Source of the DNA: Rhizobium sp. PP-CC-3A-592
Lineage (GTDB): Bacteria; Pseudomonadota; Alphaproteobacteria; Rhizobiales; Rhizobiaceae
Direction of reading: 5' to 3'
Assembly (NCBI RefSeq): GCF_003217095.1
Contig: NZ_QJSR01000004.1
Span: 350,893-414,892 of the forward strand
DNA: 64,000 nt
Shown in pieces: positions 19,732-31,100 of the stretch. Every line of letters begins with the position of its first letter. Position 1 is the first letter of the stretch. The position numbers and the translations under genes are program-made. The notes below the pieces were generated by a model. It saw nothing but the letters and a program-made list of their open reading frames with translations, was not told where the DNA came from and searched no databases.

Positions 19732-20948
19732 ATCAGACCCCTCTACCCAATTCCTTCCGTTCCGGCCCCGACGAGGATGGTCGTTTCGGCATTTTCGGTG
19801 GCCGCTTCGTTGCGGAAACGCTGATGCCGCTGATCCTCGAGCTTGAAGCCGAATGGGAGAAGGCAAAGACCGATCCCGCCTTCAAGGCCGAGCTGGAACA
19901 CCTCAACACCCATTATACCGGCCGTCCGAGCCCGCTCTATTTTGCCGAGCGGCTGACGGAGGAACTGGGTGGCGCGAAGATCTACTTCAAGCGCGACGAG
20001 CTGAACCACACCGGCTCGCACAAGATCAACAATTGCCTCGGACAGATCCTGCTCGCCAAGCGTATGGGCAAGACCCGCATCATCGCGGAAACCGGTGCGG
20101 GCCAGCATGGCGTGGCGACAGCCACTGTTGCGGCCCGCTTCGGCCTTCCCTGCGTGGTCTATATGGGCGCGACCGACGTCGAGCGCCAGTCGCCGAACGT
20201 CTTCCGCATGAAGCTGCTCGGTGCCGAAGTGCGCCCCGTCACAGCCGGTCACGGCACGCTGAAGGATGCCATGAACGAGGCCCTGCGCGACTGGGTCACC
20301 AATGTGGACGACACCTATTATCTGATCGGCACCGCCGCCGGCCCGCATCCCTATCCGGAAATGGTACGCGACTTCCAGGCCGTCATCGGCTGGGAAACGC
20401 GCGAGCAGATGCTGGCCATGGAAGGCCGCCTGCCGGACATGCTGATTGCTGCCGTCGGCGGCGGCTCCAATGCCATCGGTCTCTTCCATCCGTTCCTGGA
20501 CGATGCCAGCGTCAAGATCGTCGGCGTGGAAGCGGGCGGCAAGGGTCTCGATGGCGAGGAGCACTGCGCTTCGCTGACGGCGGGCTCGCCGGGCGTTCTC
20601 CATGGCAACCGCACCTACCTGCTGCAGGACAAGGACGGGCAGATCAAGGAAGGCCATTCGATCTCTGCCGGCCTCGATTATCCCGGCATCGGGCCCGAGC
20701 ATTCCTGGCTGAAGGATGCCGGCCGCGTCGAATACGTGCCGATCATGGACCACGAGGCGCTCGAAGCCTTCCAGCTTCTGACCCGCCTTGAGGGCATCAT
20801 TCCCGCACTCGAGCCGAGCCATGCGCTCGCCGAAGTCATCAAGCGGGCGCCGACGATGGACAAGGACCAGATCATCGTGATGAACCTCTGCGGTCGCGGC
20901 GACAAGGACATCTTCACCGTCGGCAAGCTGCTCGGAATGGGACTGTAA
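19728..20948 (+). CDS. trpB: Tryptophan synthase beta chain
   Basis: PLP enzyme that joins indole and serine to tryptophan. GTG 19728, coupled to trpF by a 4-base overlap and preceded by AAGGA at 19716-19720, gives 406 residues. The PLP lysine is in [19 protein letters not shown] (about residue 95); the glycine-rich phosphate site is [33 protein letters not shown] carries the catalytic Glu region; the C-terminal [13 protein letters not shown] is standard. The trpF-trpB-trpA unit lacks trpDC, which in rhizobia lies elsewhere. Confidence 0.98.
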   Translation: MNQTPLPNSFRSGPDEDGRFGIFGGRFVAETLMPLILELEAEWEKAKTDPAFKAELEHLNTHYTGRPSPLYFAERLTEELGGAKIYFKRDELNHTGSHKINNCLGQILLAKRMGKTRIIAETGAGQHGVATATVAARFGLPCVVYMGATDVERQSPNVFRMKLLGAEVRPVTAGHGTLKDAMNEALRDWVTNVDDTYYLIGTAAGPHPYPEMVRDFQAVIGWETREQMLAMEGRLPDMLIAAVGGGSNAIGLFHPFLDDASVKIVGVEAGGKGLDGEEHCASLTAGSPGVLHGNRTYLLQDKDGQIKEGHSISAGLDYPGIGPEHSWLKDAGRVEYVPIMDHEALEAFQLLTRLEGIIPALEPSHALAEVIKRAPTMDKDQIIVMNLCGRGDKDIFTVGKLLGMGL

Positions 20949-20952
20949 GAAC

Positions 20953-21792
20953 ATGAGCGCACGTTTCGACAGGACCTTCGCCAAGGCCGCCGCCGAGCAC
21001 CGTCCGGTGCTCGTCACCTATATCATGGGGGGCGATCCGGATTTCGACACATCCCTGTCGATTATGAAGGCGCTGCCCTCTGCCGGCTCCGATATCATCG
21101 AGCTTGGCATGCCCTTTTCCGACCCGATGGCGGACGGCCCGGCGATCCAGCTTGCCGGTCAGCGCGCGCTGCGCGGCGGCCAGACGCTCGAAAAGACGCT
21201 GGAGCTCGCCCGTCAGTTCCGCAAGACGGATACGGACACGCCGATCGTCATGATGGGCTACTACAATCCGATCTACATCTATGGCGTGGACCGGTTTCTC
21301 GATAACGCGCTTGCTGCCGGCATCGATGGCCTGATCGTCGTCGATCTGCCGCCGGAAATGGATGACGAGCTTTGCCTGCCCGCCCTCAAGAAGGGCATCA
21401 GCTTCATCCGGCTCGCAACCCCGACGACAGACGGACGGCGTCTGCCCAAGGTTCTCGAAAACACCTCGGGCTTCGTCTATTACGTCTCCATGAACGGCAT
21501 CACCGGTTCGGCCCTGCCGGAACCGGCACTGGTCGGCGGCGCCGTGGCGCGCATCAAGGAACATACCAACCTGCCGGTCTGCGTCGGCTTCGGTGTCAAG
21601 ACGGCAGAGCATGCCCGTGCCATCGGCGCCTCCGCCGACGGCGTGGTTGTGGGTACGGTCATTATCAATCAGGTCGCATCCAGCCTGACCGAAGACGGTC
21701 AGGCCACGGGCGCGACCGTTCCGGGCGTCGAAGCTCTCGTTCGTGGCCTTTCGGCCGGTGTCCGGGCCGCACGTCTTGCCGCAGCCGAATAA
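20953..21792 (+). CDS. trpA: Tryptophan synthase alpha chain
   Basis: Cleaves indole-3-glycerol phosphate to indole, channelled to TrpB. 279 residues; begins 4 bases after the trpB stop. Motifs: [15 protein letters not shown], the signature [19 protein letters not shown] with catalytic Glu and Asp (about residues 50-68), [33 protein letters not shown], and [10 protein letters not shown] for phosphate binding. The tail after residue 245 is short and helical. Normal in every way. Confidence 0.98.
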   Translation: MSARFDRTFAKAAAEHRPVLVTYIMGGDPDFDTSLSIMKALPSAGSDIIELGMPFSDPMADGPAIQLAGQRALRGGQTLEKTLELARQFRKTDTDTPIVMMGYYNPIYIYGVDRFLDNALAAGIDGLIVVDLPPEMDDELCLPALKKGISFIRLATPTTDGRRLPKVLENTSGFVYYVSMNGITGSALPEPALVGGAVARIKEHTNLPVCVGFGVKTAEHARAIGASADGVVVGTVIINQVASSLTEDGQATGATVPGVEALVRGLSAGVRAARLAAAE

Positions 21793-21841
21793 TCGCCCAC
21801 ATTCAGGGCAATGACAGGCTGAACGATTTCAGGAGTTTCAT

Positions 21842-22768
21842 GTGAACTGGATTACCAACTACGTTCGCCCGAAGATCAATTCGATGCTCGGCCGCCGCGA
21901 GGTTCCGGAAAACCTTTGGATCAAGTGCCCGGAAACGGGCGAGATGGTATTCCATCGCGATCTCGAGGAGAACAAGTGGGTCATCCCCGCCTCCGGCTTC
22001 CACATGAAGATGCCGGCAAAGGCGCGCCTGAAGGACCTGTTCGATGAGGGCGTCTTCGAGACGCTGCCGCAGCCGAAGGTGGCGCAGGATCCGCTGAAGT
22101 TCCGCGATAGCAAGAAATACACCGATCGCCTGCGCGACAGCCGTGCCAAGACCGAGATGGAGGACACGATCCTTGCCGGTGTCGGCACCGTCGAAGGCCT
22201 GAAGCTCGTGGCCGTCGTGCATGAATTTGCCTTCATGGGCGGTTCGCTCGGCATTGCCGCCGGCGAGGCGATCATCAAGGCCTTCGAGCGCGCCATCTCC
22301 GAGAAGTGCCCGCTCGTCATCTTCCCGGCCTCGGGTGGCGCCCGCATGCAGGAAGGCATCCTCTCGCTCATGCAGCTGCCACGCACCACCGTTGCCGTGC
22401 AGATGCTGAAGGAGGCAGGTCTTCCCTACATCGTGGTTCTGACGAACCCGACCACGGGCGGCGTCACGGCGTCCTATGCCATGCTCGGCGATCTGCATCT
22501 GGCGGAGCCTGGTGCCGAGATCTGCTTTGCCGGCAAGCGCGTCATTGAGCAGACCATCCGCGAAAAGCTCCCCGAGGGCTTCCAGACGTCGGAATATCTG
22601 ATGGATCACGGCATGATCGACATGGTCATCAAGCGCCATGACATTCCCTCGACGCTCGCACGCTTGCTGAAGATCATGCTCAAGAAGCCGGTCGATGCGG
22701 TCAAGCGGACCGTCGAGCCGGAAATCGTGGTTCCCCCGGCAGCGGTGCCGGTTGCGGCCAGCGTTTAA
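21842..22768 (+). CDS. accD: Acetyl-CoA carboxylase carboxyltransferase subunit beta
   Basis: Beta half of the carboxyltransferase that makes malonyl-CoA. Starts at GTG 21842 with AGGAG at 21831-21835, 308 residues. The crotonase-like core has the oxyanion-forming [19 protein letters not shown] and the [16 protein letters not shown] block. Odd point: the N-terminal zinc ribbon that normally has four Cys is reduced to one ([11 protein letters not shown], then [11 protein letters not shown] where the second Cys pair belongs), a change I recall also in other rhizobial AccD proteins. It follows trpA by 49 bases and precedes folC by 8. Confidence 0.97.
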   Translation: MNWITNYVRPKINSMLGRREVPENLWIKCPETGEMVFHRDLEENKWVIPASGFHMKMPAKARLKDLFDEGVFETLPQPKVAQDPLKFRDSKKYTDRLRDSRAKTEMEDTILAGVGTVEGLKLVAVVHEFAFMGGSLGIAAGEAIIKAFERAISEKCPLVIFPASGGARMQEGILSLMQLPRTTVAVQMLKEAGLPYIVVLTNPTTGGVTASYAMLGDLHLAEPGAEICFAGKRVIEQTIREKLPEGFQTSEYLMDHGMIDMVIKRHDIPSTLARLLKIMLKKPVDAVKRTVEPEIVVPPAAVPVAASV

Positions 22769-22776
22769 GTTCAGCG

Positions 22777-24117
22777 ATGACCGTCGAGGCAAGCGAAGCC
22801 ACGCAGGAGATCGACAAGCTCCTTGCTCTTCATCCCAAAGGCTTCGATCTGTCGCTGGAGCGCGTGACGCGCCTCCTCGAAAGGCTTGGCAATCCGCAGG
22901 ACCGGCTGCCGCCCGTCATTCATGTGGCCGGCACCAACGGCAAGGGATCGGTCTCGGCCTTCTCCAGGGCGATCCTGGAGGCGGTGGGTCTCTCCGTCCA
23001 CGTCCACACCTCGCCGCACCTCGTCACCTGGCATGAGCGCTATCGCCTCGGCGTCAAGGGCGGGCGCGGCGCCTATGCCACGGATGCGGTTCTCGCAGAT
23101 GCGGTGCGCCGTGTGGCGGCCGCCAATCGCGGCGAGATTATCACTGTCTTCGAGATTCTGACGGCCGTCACCTTCGTCCTTTTTTCCGAGCATCCGGCCG
23201 ATGTCGCGATCATCGAGGTCGGCCTCGGCGGGCGTTTCGACGCGACGAACGTCATCAAGACGCCGGCGGTGTCGACGATCATGCCGATCTCGCTCGACCA
23301 TCAGGCCTATCTCGGCGACCGCGTCGAACTGATCGCCGCCGAAAAGGCCGGCATTATGAAGCGCGGCTGTCCCGTCGTCATCGGGCAGCAGGAGGAGGAG
23401 GCCGCGCGCGACGTGCTGATCACCACCGCCGAGCGGCTGCGCTGCCCGGTGTCCATCTACGGACAGGATTTCATGGCGCACGAGGAGTTCGGTCGCTTGA
23501 TCTATCAGGACGATGACGGACTGATCGACCTGCCGCTCCCACGCCTTCCCGGCCGGCATCAATATGCCAATGCCGCAGCGGCGATCCGCACCATCCGTGC
23601 AGCCGGCTTCGACCCGTCCGATGCGGCCATCGAGAAAGGCCTGACGACGGTCGAGTGGCCCGGCCGCCTGCAGCGGCTGACGACCGGAAAGCTGGCGGAA
23701 CGTGCACCGAAACGCGCTGAGATCTGGGTGGATGGCGGCCACAACCCCGGTGCCGGCAAGGTGATCGCCGAGACGATGGCAAATCTCGAGGAGCGAGATC
23801 CGCGACCTCTGTTCCTCATCATCGGCATGATCAACACCAAGGATCCCGCCGGCTATTTCCAGGCCTTCTCCGGCCTTGCCGAGCAGGTCTTCACCGTGCC
23901 GATCCGCGATACGGATGTCGGTATCGATCCGGTGGCACTGGCGGAAGATGCAGCGGCCCAGGGCTTCGAGGTCGAGCCCGTCTCCTCGGTGACCGAAGCG
24001 CTGGCGATCCTCTCGGTCCTGTTCGAAAACCAGCCGGTTGCCCCGCGCATCCTTATCGGCGGCTCGCTCTATCTCGTCGGCAACGTCCTTGCCGACAATG
24101 GCACGCCACCGCGCTGA
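22777..24117 (+). CDS. folC: Bifunctional dihydrofolate synthase / folylpolyglutamate synthase
   Basis: Adds glutamate to dihydropteroate and to tetrahydrofolates. 446 residues. The Mur-ligase-like ATP domain has HVAGTNGKGSVSAFSRAILE (P-loop, about residues 49-68), HTSPHLVTWHERYRLG, the Mg-binding IIEVGLGGRFDATNV, and ISLDHQAYLGD-IAAEKAGIMKRG; the C-terminal domain has VEWPGRLQRL and IWVDGGHNPGAGKVIAE. Last gene of trpFBA-accD-folC and followed by a bidirectional terminator. Confidence 0.97.
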   Translation: MTVEASEATQEIDKLLALHPKGFDLSLERVTRLLERLGNPQDRLPPVIHVAGTNGKGSVSAFSRAILEAVGLSVHVHTSPHLVTWHERYRLGVKGGRGAYATDAVLADAVRRVAAANRGEIITVFEILTAVTFVLFSEHPADVAIIEVGLGGRFDATNVIKTPAVSTIMPISLDHQAYLGDRVELIAAEKAGIMKRGCPVVIGQQEEEAARDVLITTAERLRCPVSIYGQDFMAHEEFGRLIYQDDDGLIDLPLPRLPGRHQYANAAAAIRTIRAAGFDPSDAAIEKGLTTVEWPGRLQRLTTGKLAERAPKRAEIWVDGGHNPGAGKVIAETMANLEERDPRPLFLIIGMINTKDPAGYFQAFSGLAEQVFTVPIRDTDVGIDPVALAEDAAAQGFEVEPVSSVTEALAILSVLFENQPVAPRILIGGSLYLVGNVLADNGTPPR

Positions 24118-24145
24118 AAGATGGCAACGGAAGAAACGGCATGAA

Positions 24146-24171
24146 AAAACCCGGCTGCAAGGCCGGGTTTT
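24146..24171. terminator. Bidirectional terminator between folC and trxA
   Basis: Perfect 10-bp stem AAAACCCGGC (24146-24155) and GCCGGGTTTT (24162-24171) with loop TGCAAG, A-rich on the left and T-rich on the right, between convergent stops at 24117 and 24201. Confidence 0.88.
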
Positions 24172-24200
24172 CCAATTGTCGTATCTGATTACGCGGACGC

Positions 24201-24524
24201 TTATGCAGCGGCGTTGGTGATCCAGGAGGTCAGTGCGGTCTTCGGCGCAGCACCGACCTTGATGTCGGCAACTTCGCCGGCCTTGAAGATAGCGAGCGTC
24301 GGGATCGACCGGACACCGTACTGAGCGGCGATCTCGGGGTTCTCGTCGATGTTGATCTTCGCGACCTTTACCTTGCCGGCCATCTCGTTGGAGATTTCCT
24401 CAAGGCTCGGCGCGATCATCTTGCACGGGCCGCACCATTCCGCCCAGAAATCGACGATAACCGGCTCCTGTGCATTGAGAACTTCATCCTGAAAATTGGA
24501 TGTATCGACTTTCACGGTCGCCAT
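24201..24524 (-). CDS. trxA: Thioredoxin
   Basis: Small dithiol-disulphide oxidoreductase, reduced by TrxB. 107 residues with the active site [20 protein letters not shown] (WCGPC, Cys31 and Cys34 by count), the cis-Pro loop [14 protein letters not shown] and the C-terminal helix. It follows addA on the same strand with a 90-base gap; a promoter within that gap is plausible. Confidence 0.98.
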   Translation of the reverse strand: MATVKVDTSNFQDEVLNAQEPVIVDFWAEWCGPCKMIAPSLEEISNEMAGKVKVAKINIDENPEIAAQYGVRSIPTLAIFKAGEVADIKVGAAPKTALTSWITNAAA

Positions 24525-24613
24525 GATGCGCTCCTGGTTTCTATCGTGCGGAGGACCCGCAGGGCATGATCAGGATGTGATGATCCGGACCCTGGATTTC
24601 AATGTCCGGTATC

Positions 24614-27600
24614 TCATTTTGTGGCGAGCTCCACAAGCGCGGCGTCGAGAAGCGCCTCCGGCACTTCGATTGCCGATGGACCTTCGGTAAAGACGAGGAT
24701 GCAGCGGAAACGATGGGCCGGATAGAGTGGTCGAAGGATCTCCCGGTAGATCGCAAGCTGTGTCCGGTAGACCATCGGTACGGCGCCGGCGTCACCGGGC
24801 ACGTCGCGGTTGGTCTTGAAGTCAGCAATCACAACGCGATCGTCGGCAACGGCCAACCGGTCGATCCGGCCGGACACGGCATGTTCGCGCGCGCCGAGCC
24901 GAAGCGTGCCCATGATCGACACCTCGGCGCGGCTGGTGCCGGAGAACAGTTCGGATAGGGCGGGATCTTCGATGACGGCGAGCACGGAGCGCACGACGCC
25001 GTCTCGCTGCGCCTCGCTCCATGTGGGAACGGCGCGCGACAGGTAGAGCGCGGCGTCCGCTTCGCGCGCCTCGGGCGCCCGCGCGGGCAGGACCTGCAGC
25101 AACCGGTGCAGGATTGCGCCGCGCAAGAGGGATGGTCCGGTACGCTTGTCCTCGAGAAAGAGGCGCGATCCCGTGATCGTGTCCGCAGCATTGGCCTCGA
25201 CAGTAAAGCCGGCCCCGGAGGGGCTCAAGGGTCGGGGAAGGTGGCGCTGCGGCGGCAGGGGTTCGAGCAGCGCCGGCGGTAGGGCTTCGCCATCATCGGC
25301 CGTGATCTCGCTTTGTACGGGTTCAATGTCGAAATCCGTCCGCTTCGTCAGCGCATGCCAGCGCGCGCCGCTCCATTGCAGGCCGCCCACAGCAAAATCG
25401 ACGGGCACCAGACGGCGTTCCGCATCCGCCGCAAGTCCGGCCCGCACCATCGCGTGCCAACTCTCGGGATTGTCGAGCTTGCCACGATAGCCGCAGACGA
25501 TCAGACGATCCGCCGCCCGCGTCATGCCCACATAGAGCAGTCGGCGATACTCTTCCTCGGCGCTTGCCTTCAGCCGCTGCGTATCGCTGTCGATGAGGCT
25601 GTTGGAGGCTGCCCGTGGCGGTCGCCAGACGGGAATGGCCAAGGTCTCCCCATCGGCGCCTCGTCCACCAGGGGAGGGCACCATGCGGAGTGCGGGAACG
25701 TGCTGGTTGTTGAACGCCTTGCCGCTGCCATCGACCAGGAACACGACCGACGCTTCCAGGCCTTTTGCCGCATGAACGGTCATGACGCGGACCTCGTTGC
25801 GCTCCTTGTCCTGCTCGCGCTTGATGGTCGGCGCTTCCAGTTCGAGCCCGGAAATGAAGCTCTGCAGACCGGGAAGCCCGTTGGCCTCGTGATCGAGGCA
25901 GAAGGTCAGGAACTCGTCGAGGATGTCGCTGACTTCACTGCCGAGCCGCGACAGGAACGCCGCCCGACCGCCGTCGGCACCGAGCAAGCGGGCATAGAGA
26001 TCATGCACCGAGAGCGTATCCGCCAGCGCCCGGTAGTTCGCCAGCCGTGCGACGACCGGCTTGAGGGCAGGATCGGACGATCCTTCCAGCGCGGTCCAGA
26101 GGCTCTGGCCGAGGGGTCGCAAGGTTGTGGAGTCGGCCAGCATGTCCTCGGTCACTGCGAAAAGCGGGCTCTTCAGCACGGCGGCCAGCGACAGGTCGTC
26201 CTGCGGCAGAAGCAGGAAGCGCCCGAGCGCCATCAGATCCTGCACGGCGATATGCGCCGTCAGCACCAGCCGGTCGGCACCGGCGACGGGAATGTCATGC
26301 CGCGTCTTCAGGGCGCGCATCAGCGCGTTGACGAAGGCATCGCGCTTGCGCACCAGCACGATCACGTCGCCCGGGCGCATGACGCGGCGCGTGGTCTTCT
26401 CGATGATGGTCTCGGTGCCGATCCAGCTCGCAAGTGTTGCCGCGATGCGTTCGGCAAGGATGTTTGCCGGCGCGTTTTCCGGCGTCGCATCGAAGGCGGC
26501 GGTCCAGTCCTCCTCCTCAAGGCTCGGTGCGGGTGCGATCGCATCCCAGATCTCGACGAGACCGGGATGGCCGACGCGGTTTGAGGCATGCACGACGGGT
26601 TCGTTCCGGGCGCTGAGCCCGCGTGCATGGGCGGGCTGGCGAAACACCGTATCGACGGCGGACAGCACGTCCTCCGTCGAGCGGAAGGAGAGCTGCAACT
26701 GCACGGGGCTGAAGGCGAGCCCGCTGGCGTCGATCCGCCGCTTCGCCTCGCCCTCCTCTTCTGAAAAGCGCTCCGGCCGCGCGCCCTGGAACGAGTAGAT
26801 CGACTGCTTCTCGTCGCCGACGGCAAAGAGCGTCCGGTGGCGGCCGCGGGCGCTGTCGCCGGTAAAGAAGTCCTCGGCCAGCGAGCGGATGATCGACCAC
26901 TGCACCGGGCTCGTATCCTGCGCCTCGTCCACGAGAATATGGTCGATACCCTGATCGAGCTTGTAGTGCACCCAGGCGCCGACGTCCGCGCGGGTCAGCA
27001 GCCGGGCGGTCCGGTTGATCAGGTCGTCGAAGTCGAGCTGGCTTCGGCTTTTCTTGATGTCCTCATAGTCCTGCGTCAGCCGCTCGGCGAGCACCATCGC
27101 GGCCTGTGTCGCCTCGAACATATGGAGCAGGTTGAGCCGGTCGGAGAGCGTCAGAGCCTGATCGTAGGCGGCCTGAACCTTGTCCTCGAGATCGGGTGCC
27201 GCCTTGCGCAGTGGGGCGGAAAAGAAGCCCGACATGGCTTTCGGCTTGCCCGAGGACGGAGAGAAGAACAGGTCCCGAACGGCCTGATAGCGCTGGAGTG
27301 ACGTTTTGAGTTCTGCCGCAACCGCCAGCCCGTCGGCAAAATCCCGCACCTTGGTACCGCCCGACGTGCGGGCGATATCGATATAGCGCGTGAGATCCGG
27401 GCCGTTGAGGCCGGCAAGCGGCCAGAACTGCGCGATGACGCTGTCCGCCGTCTCACTTTCGTCCAGTCCCAGCGCTTCGCGCAGGACACGATCGGTGCCG
27501 CCCTGCTGCTCGGCCTCGCTCAGAAAGGCCTGGAGCGCCGTACGGTTGGCGACGATCATCGACAGCAGGCTCTCGAGCCCGGTGTCGTCGGCGAGCGCCA

Positions 27601-28183
27601 GTACCGTCTCGAACGCGCCGGTCAGCACCGGATCGCCCTCGGTCGCCGCGGCCGTCAGGAGAAGACGGCGCGCATCGGCGAGCAGGATCGTCGCCGTCCG
27701 GTCGTCCAGTACGGAGAAATGGCCGGCGACATTGGCTTCCAGCGGAAACTGATGCAGCAGCGCTTCGCAAAAGGCATGGATCGTCTGGATCTTCAGCCCA
27801 CCCGGCGTTTCCAGCGCGCGGGCAAACAGGCGCCGGGCTTCGGCGATCGTGGCAGCGCTCGGTGCCTGCCCTTCGAGTGCCGTGATCCGCGCCGAGAGCG
27901 TCGCGTCATCGAGAGTCACCCATTCGGCCAGCCTCTCAAATACGCGGTTCGACATTTCGGCGGCCGCCGCCTTGGTATAGGTCAGGCAGAGAATGGCCGA
28001 CGCGCGGCATCCCGAAAGCAGCAGCCGGATGACGCGCTGGGTCAGGACATGGGTTTTGCCCGACCCGGCATTGGCCGAGACCCAGGCAGATCGTTTCGGA
28101 TCCGAGGCGATGGCCTGCTGTTCCGTCGTCCAGTTCAGCCAGTCGGCCGGCGAGCCGCTCTTCGGTGCGAGATCGTCAGGCAT
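24614..28183 (-). CDS. addA: Double-strand break repair helicase/nuclease AddA
   Basis: UvrD-like helicase-nuclease subunit of AddAB, which resects double-strand breaks for RecA, the alphaproteobacterial counterpart of RecBCD. ATG 28183 (MPDDLAPKSG) overlaps addB by 8 bases and gives 1189 residues; upstream in-frame ATGs lie inside addB. Motifs: Walker A VSANAGSGKTHVLTQRVIRL (about 36-55), LDFDDLI and HILVDEAQDTSPVQW (Walker B), GDEKQSIYSFQGA, the late helicase motif VRVMTVHAAKGLEASVVFLVD, RLLYVGMTRAADRLIVCG, and the RecB-type nuclease LRGAILHRLLQ with VVIADFKTNRD near the C-terminus. Complete. Confidence 0.97.
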   Translation of the reverse strand: MPDDLAPKSGSPADWLNWTTEQQAIASDPKRSAWVSANAGSGKTHVLTQRVIRLLLSGCRASAILCLTYTKAAAAEMSNRVFERLAEWVTLDDATLSARITALEGQAPSAATIAEARRLFARALETPGGLKIQTIHAFCEALLHQFPLEANVAGHFSVLDDRTATILLADARRLLLTAAATEGDPVLTGAFETVLALADDTGLESLLSMIVANRTALQAFLSEAEQQGGTDRVLREALGLDESETADSVIAQFWPLAGLNGPDLTRYIDIARTSGGTKVRDFADGLAVAAELKTSLQRYQAVRDLFFSPSSGKPKAMSGFFSAPLRKAAPDLEDKVQAAYDQALTLSDRLNLLHMFEATQAAMVLAERLTQDYEDIKKSRSQLDFDDLINRTARLLTRADVGAWVHYKLDQGIDHILVDEAQDTSPVQWSIIRSLAEDFFTGDSARGRHRTLFAVGDEKQSIYSFQGARPERFSEEEGEAKRRIDASGLAFSPVQLQLSFRSTEDVLSAVDTVFRQPAHARGLSARNEPVVHASNRVGHPGLVEIWDAIAPAPSLEEEDWTAAFDATPENAPANILAERIAATLASWIGTETIIEKTTRRVMRPGDVIVLVRKRDAFVNALMRALKTRHDIPVAGADRLVLTAHIAVQDLMALGRFLLLPQDDLSLAAVLKSPLFAVTEDMLADSTTLRPLGQSLWTALEGSSDPALKPVVARLANYRALADTLSVHDLYARLLGADGGRAAFLSRLGSEVSDILDEFLTFCLDHEANGLPGLQSFISGLELEAPTIKREQDKERNEVRVMTVHAAKGLEASVVFLVDGSGKAFNNQHVPALRMVPSPGGRGADGETLAIPVWRPPRAASNSLIDSDTQRLKASAEEEYRRLLYVGMTRAADRLIVCGYRGKLDNPESWHAMVRAGLAADAERRLVPVDFAVGGLQWSGARWHALTKRTDFDIEPVQSEITADDGEALPPALLEPLPPQRHLPRPLSPSGAGFTVEANAADTITGSRLFLEDKRTGPSLLRGAILHRLLQVLPARAPEAREADAALYLSRAVPTWSEAQRDGVVRSVLAVIEDPALSELFSGTSRAEVSIMGTLRLGAREHAVSGRIDRLAVADDRVVIADFKTNRDVPGDAGAVPMVYRTQLAIYREILRPLYPAHRFRCILVFTEGPSAIEVPEALLDAALVELATK

Positions 28184-31100
28184 CCCCCATCTCCTCTTCG
28201 CCATCGGCCGTCGACCATTCGGCAACGCGCGCCAGATGATCGTATTCTCCGCCGTAGGATTTCTCCTTCTGGACAATGACGCGCGAGGCGAAGCCGCGCT
28301 GGCCCGATTGCAGCGCCCGGAGCAGGCCGGTGAACTGCGCCAGCGATTCGTCCGCCAGCATGTCCGCCGTCTTCGGCTCGACATCGCCCCGCACACGCGC
28401 CTCGTTATTGACCTCGTCCACCGCGAACCGGTCCCCAGGCTTTAGCCGGACATAAAGGAGCGAGGCAGGATGGCGCCTGCCGACCTTGTCGAAGGCGCCT
28501 GCCTTAAGGGCCGCGGCTTCGAGCGGCAGCTGCGGGTCGAGCAGAGCGCGAGCTTCTTTCACGGAGGGGTTAGCACCGGTCTTGTAATCGACGATCACGG
28601 CCTCGCCATCGGGGCCGATGTCGATCCGGTCGGCAATGCCGGTCAGTTCGATATCGGCAACGCCGACCTGAAATTTCGCATAGCGCTCCAGGAAGGATTG
28701 ACGGATTCCGTCCTTGCGGGAAATCTCCCAATCGATGAAGGCTCGACCGACGGCCGCAAACCGGGGTCGCCAAATGACGTCGATATGGACCGGTAAGCGC
28801 TGTTCGTTAAAGGCCGCATCGATCAGCTGCTGCATGACGGCCTGCGCTTCCGGACCCGCCGGATCGACCTCGCTCTTGGCGAAGCGCTCGACGATGGCGT
28901 GGTAGATCGTGCCGCGCTCGGCCGCACCGGGGTCCGCATTGAACCCGTCGATCGGCTGGAGGCGCAGGATGCGCCGGGCATAGATGGAATAGGGATCGCG
29001 GCGCAGGCGCCCGACCTCGCTGAAGGAATAGCGCCGTGGCTGCAGCGCGAAATCCGGCTTCGGCTCTGGGCGCTTGGCCAGCGGCGTGTCCGCACGCGCA
29101 TCGAGAAGAGCGGCATAGCGCAGCCGATCGCGACCATTCTCGCGCAGGCGCTGACCGAGATCCTTGCCGCCGACAGCGAGAAGCCGCTGCAGCCAGCGGG
29201 AGGCGACGGTGGGCGTCGCGCCTTTGCGCAGCGACCGGCTGAACACCAGCCGACGCGTGCCGCAGGCCATCTGGAGATCGTGCGCCAGCTGGCCGATGCG
29301 CCGTTCCGGCGGCTCAAGCCCGATGCCGGTCTTCATGCTGCGCGATAGGAACGGGTCATTGGCGGTCTGTCCCGGCCATGTCCCTTCGTTCATACCGCCG
29401 AGGACGACGAGATCGACGCTCTGCAATCGGGCCTCAAGCGCCCCAAAGATGAAGACGCGGGGATGCCGCATGGCGCGCGGCTTGACGGCGGAACCGGCCA
29501 TCAGCGCTTCCACCGCCTCGCACCACTGCCCGCCATCCGCCTCGATCTGCCCGTCCACCTCGATCACGGCGCGCAGCAGATCGGCGAGCGCCGCGCCCGC
29601 CTCGCCAGACCAGAGCGCGCCGAGGTCGCCCGTCTCCGTCATGGCCACACCTTCCAGCGCCCGGCCGGTCCGCTCGGCCCAGTCGGACAGTGTCAGCGAC
29701 GTGCTGAACCCGCCGGCCCCCTTTCGCCGCCGCACCAGCATGGCGACAAGCGGCTCGACGGCCTTGGCGATGGCACCAGCCACGAAGCGGGCATCTTCGA
29801 TATCCGCATCGGTCACCTGCGCCAGCCATTCCGGCGCATGGCGATCGGCCCGCCTTCGCACGGCCGCCTCGTCGAGCAGCGGCCTGAGGTCGGCAATATC
29901 GGCCGGCACCGTGCCGCCGCGCAGAGCCAGCAGCTCCAGCAGCGTCGCAGCCGGGCGGAAGCGCTCGGGCGACACACCGAAGAGGGCGAGCGGATGCTTC
30001 ATCAGCGTTGTGATGGCGACGGGATCGCCGGGGCGCAGCGCCACGTCCAGCATCAGCCGGACAAGCGTGCCCTGCGGCGTGGATGCGAGCGGCGTTCCCG
30101 CGGAATCATCCGCCTCGATGCCGAAGCGCTGCAATTCGGCGGCAACCCGGCGCGCGAGATCACGGTCGGGCGTAATCAGCACGGCTTGGCACGCCTCGTC
30201 CTTCTGCAGCGCCAGCCGCAGCGACAGCGCGATCGCCGTCGCCTCCTCGCGCTCGTTGACCGCCTCGATCAGCGCCGCATCCGAAAAGGCTGCCTCGACG
30301 CGACGCGCATCGAGCGAGCGTCGGACAGCGTCCCAGGAACTGGTCGCTTCCACCGGCAGGAAAGCGTGCGACAGCGTCTCGGCCCGGTCGGCAAGATCCG
30401 CATCCACGGTGCCGATGGACAGGACTTCCGTCCGAGCGATGCCCATGCGCCGGAGGAGACGCACGAAGCCGTATTGCGGATGGCTCCGGCTGGCCGAATC
30501 GTCGCGGCGGGCGGCATCCACAGGTGGCGGATCGATGAGGCTCCAGTCCGCCTCCGTCATCGTCTCGTCGAGGCCGGGCAGCACGATTGCGCCTTGCGAC
30601 AGCTTCTGCACCGCCAGAATAAGCCGGGCGGTGGCGGGAATGGAACCCGTTGACCCTGCGATGATGACCGGGCCGTCGATCGCACCGGCGGCGATCCGGT
30701 GGCTTTCAGCCTCGAGGATCGCATTGCGGTGGCGCGCGGGCGAGGAGCGGCTGAGTTCGGCCAGCCGGGCCGGCCAGAACTGGCTGGCGATCTGCAGAAA
30801 CTCCAGCGTCAGCGTCCACCATTGCGCATAGTTGCTGGCATCGAGCGCGCCCAGGCTCTCCCAGTTCAGATCCTCCGTCTCGATATCGTCGATGATCTGC
30901 ACGAGGTTGCGCGCCAGCCACAGGGCGTCGGCCGGGCTTGCCGGCGCGATCAGCGGGCTCTCGCCGTGGAGTTCGGTGACGATGCGCGGCAGCGTGTTGC
31001 GCCAGGCAAGGATCAGCCGCGACAGTTCGATCAGCCGCGCCGGGCCGGTCAGCGGCGGCGCGAGATCGAGGACGGCTGGCATCTCCGCATCGAAGAAGCC

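Noticed and set aside
28184..28396. Extended addA start
   Set aside because: The extra 71 residues overlap addB fully and are Arg/Ser-rich shadow sequence.
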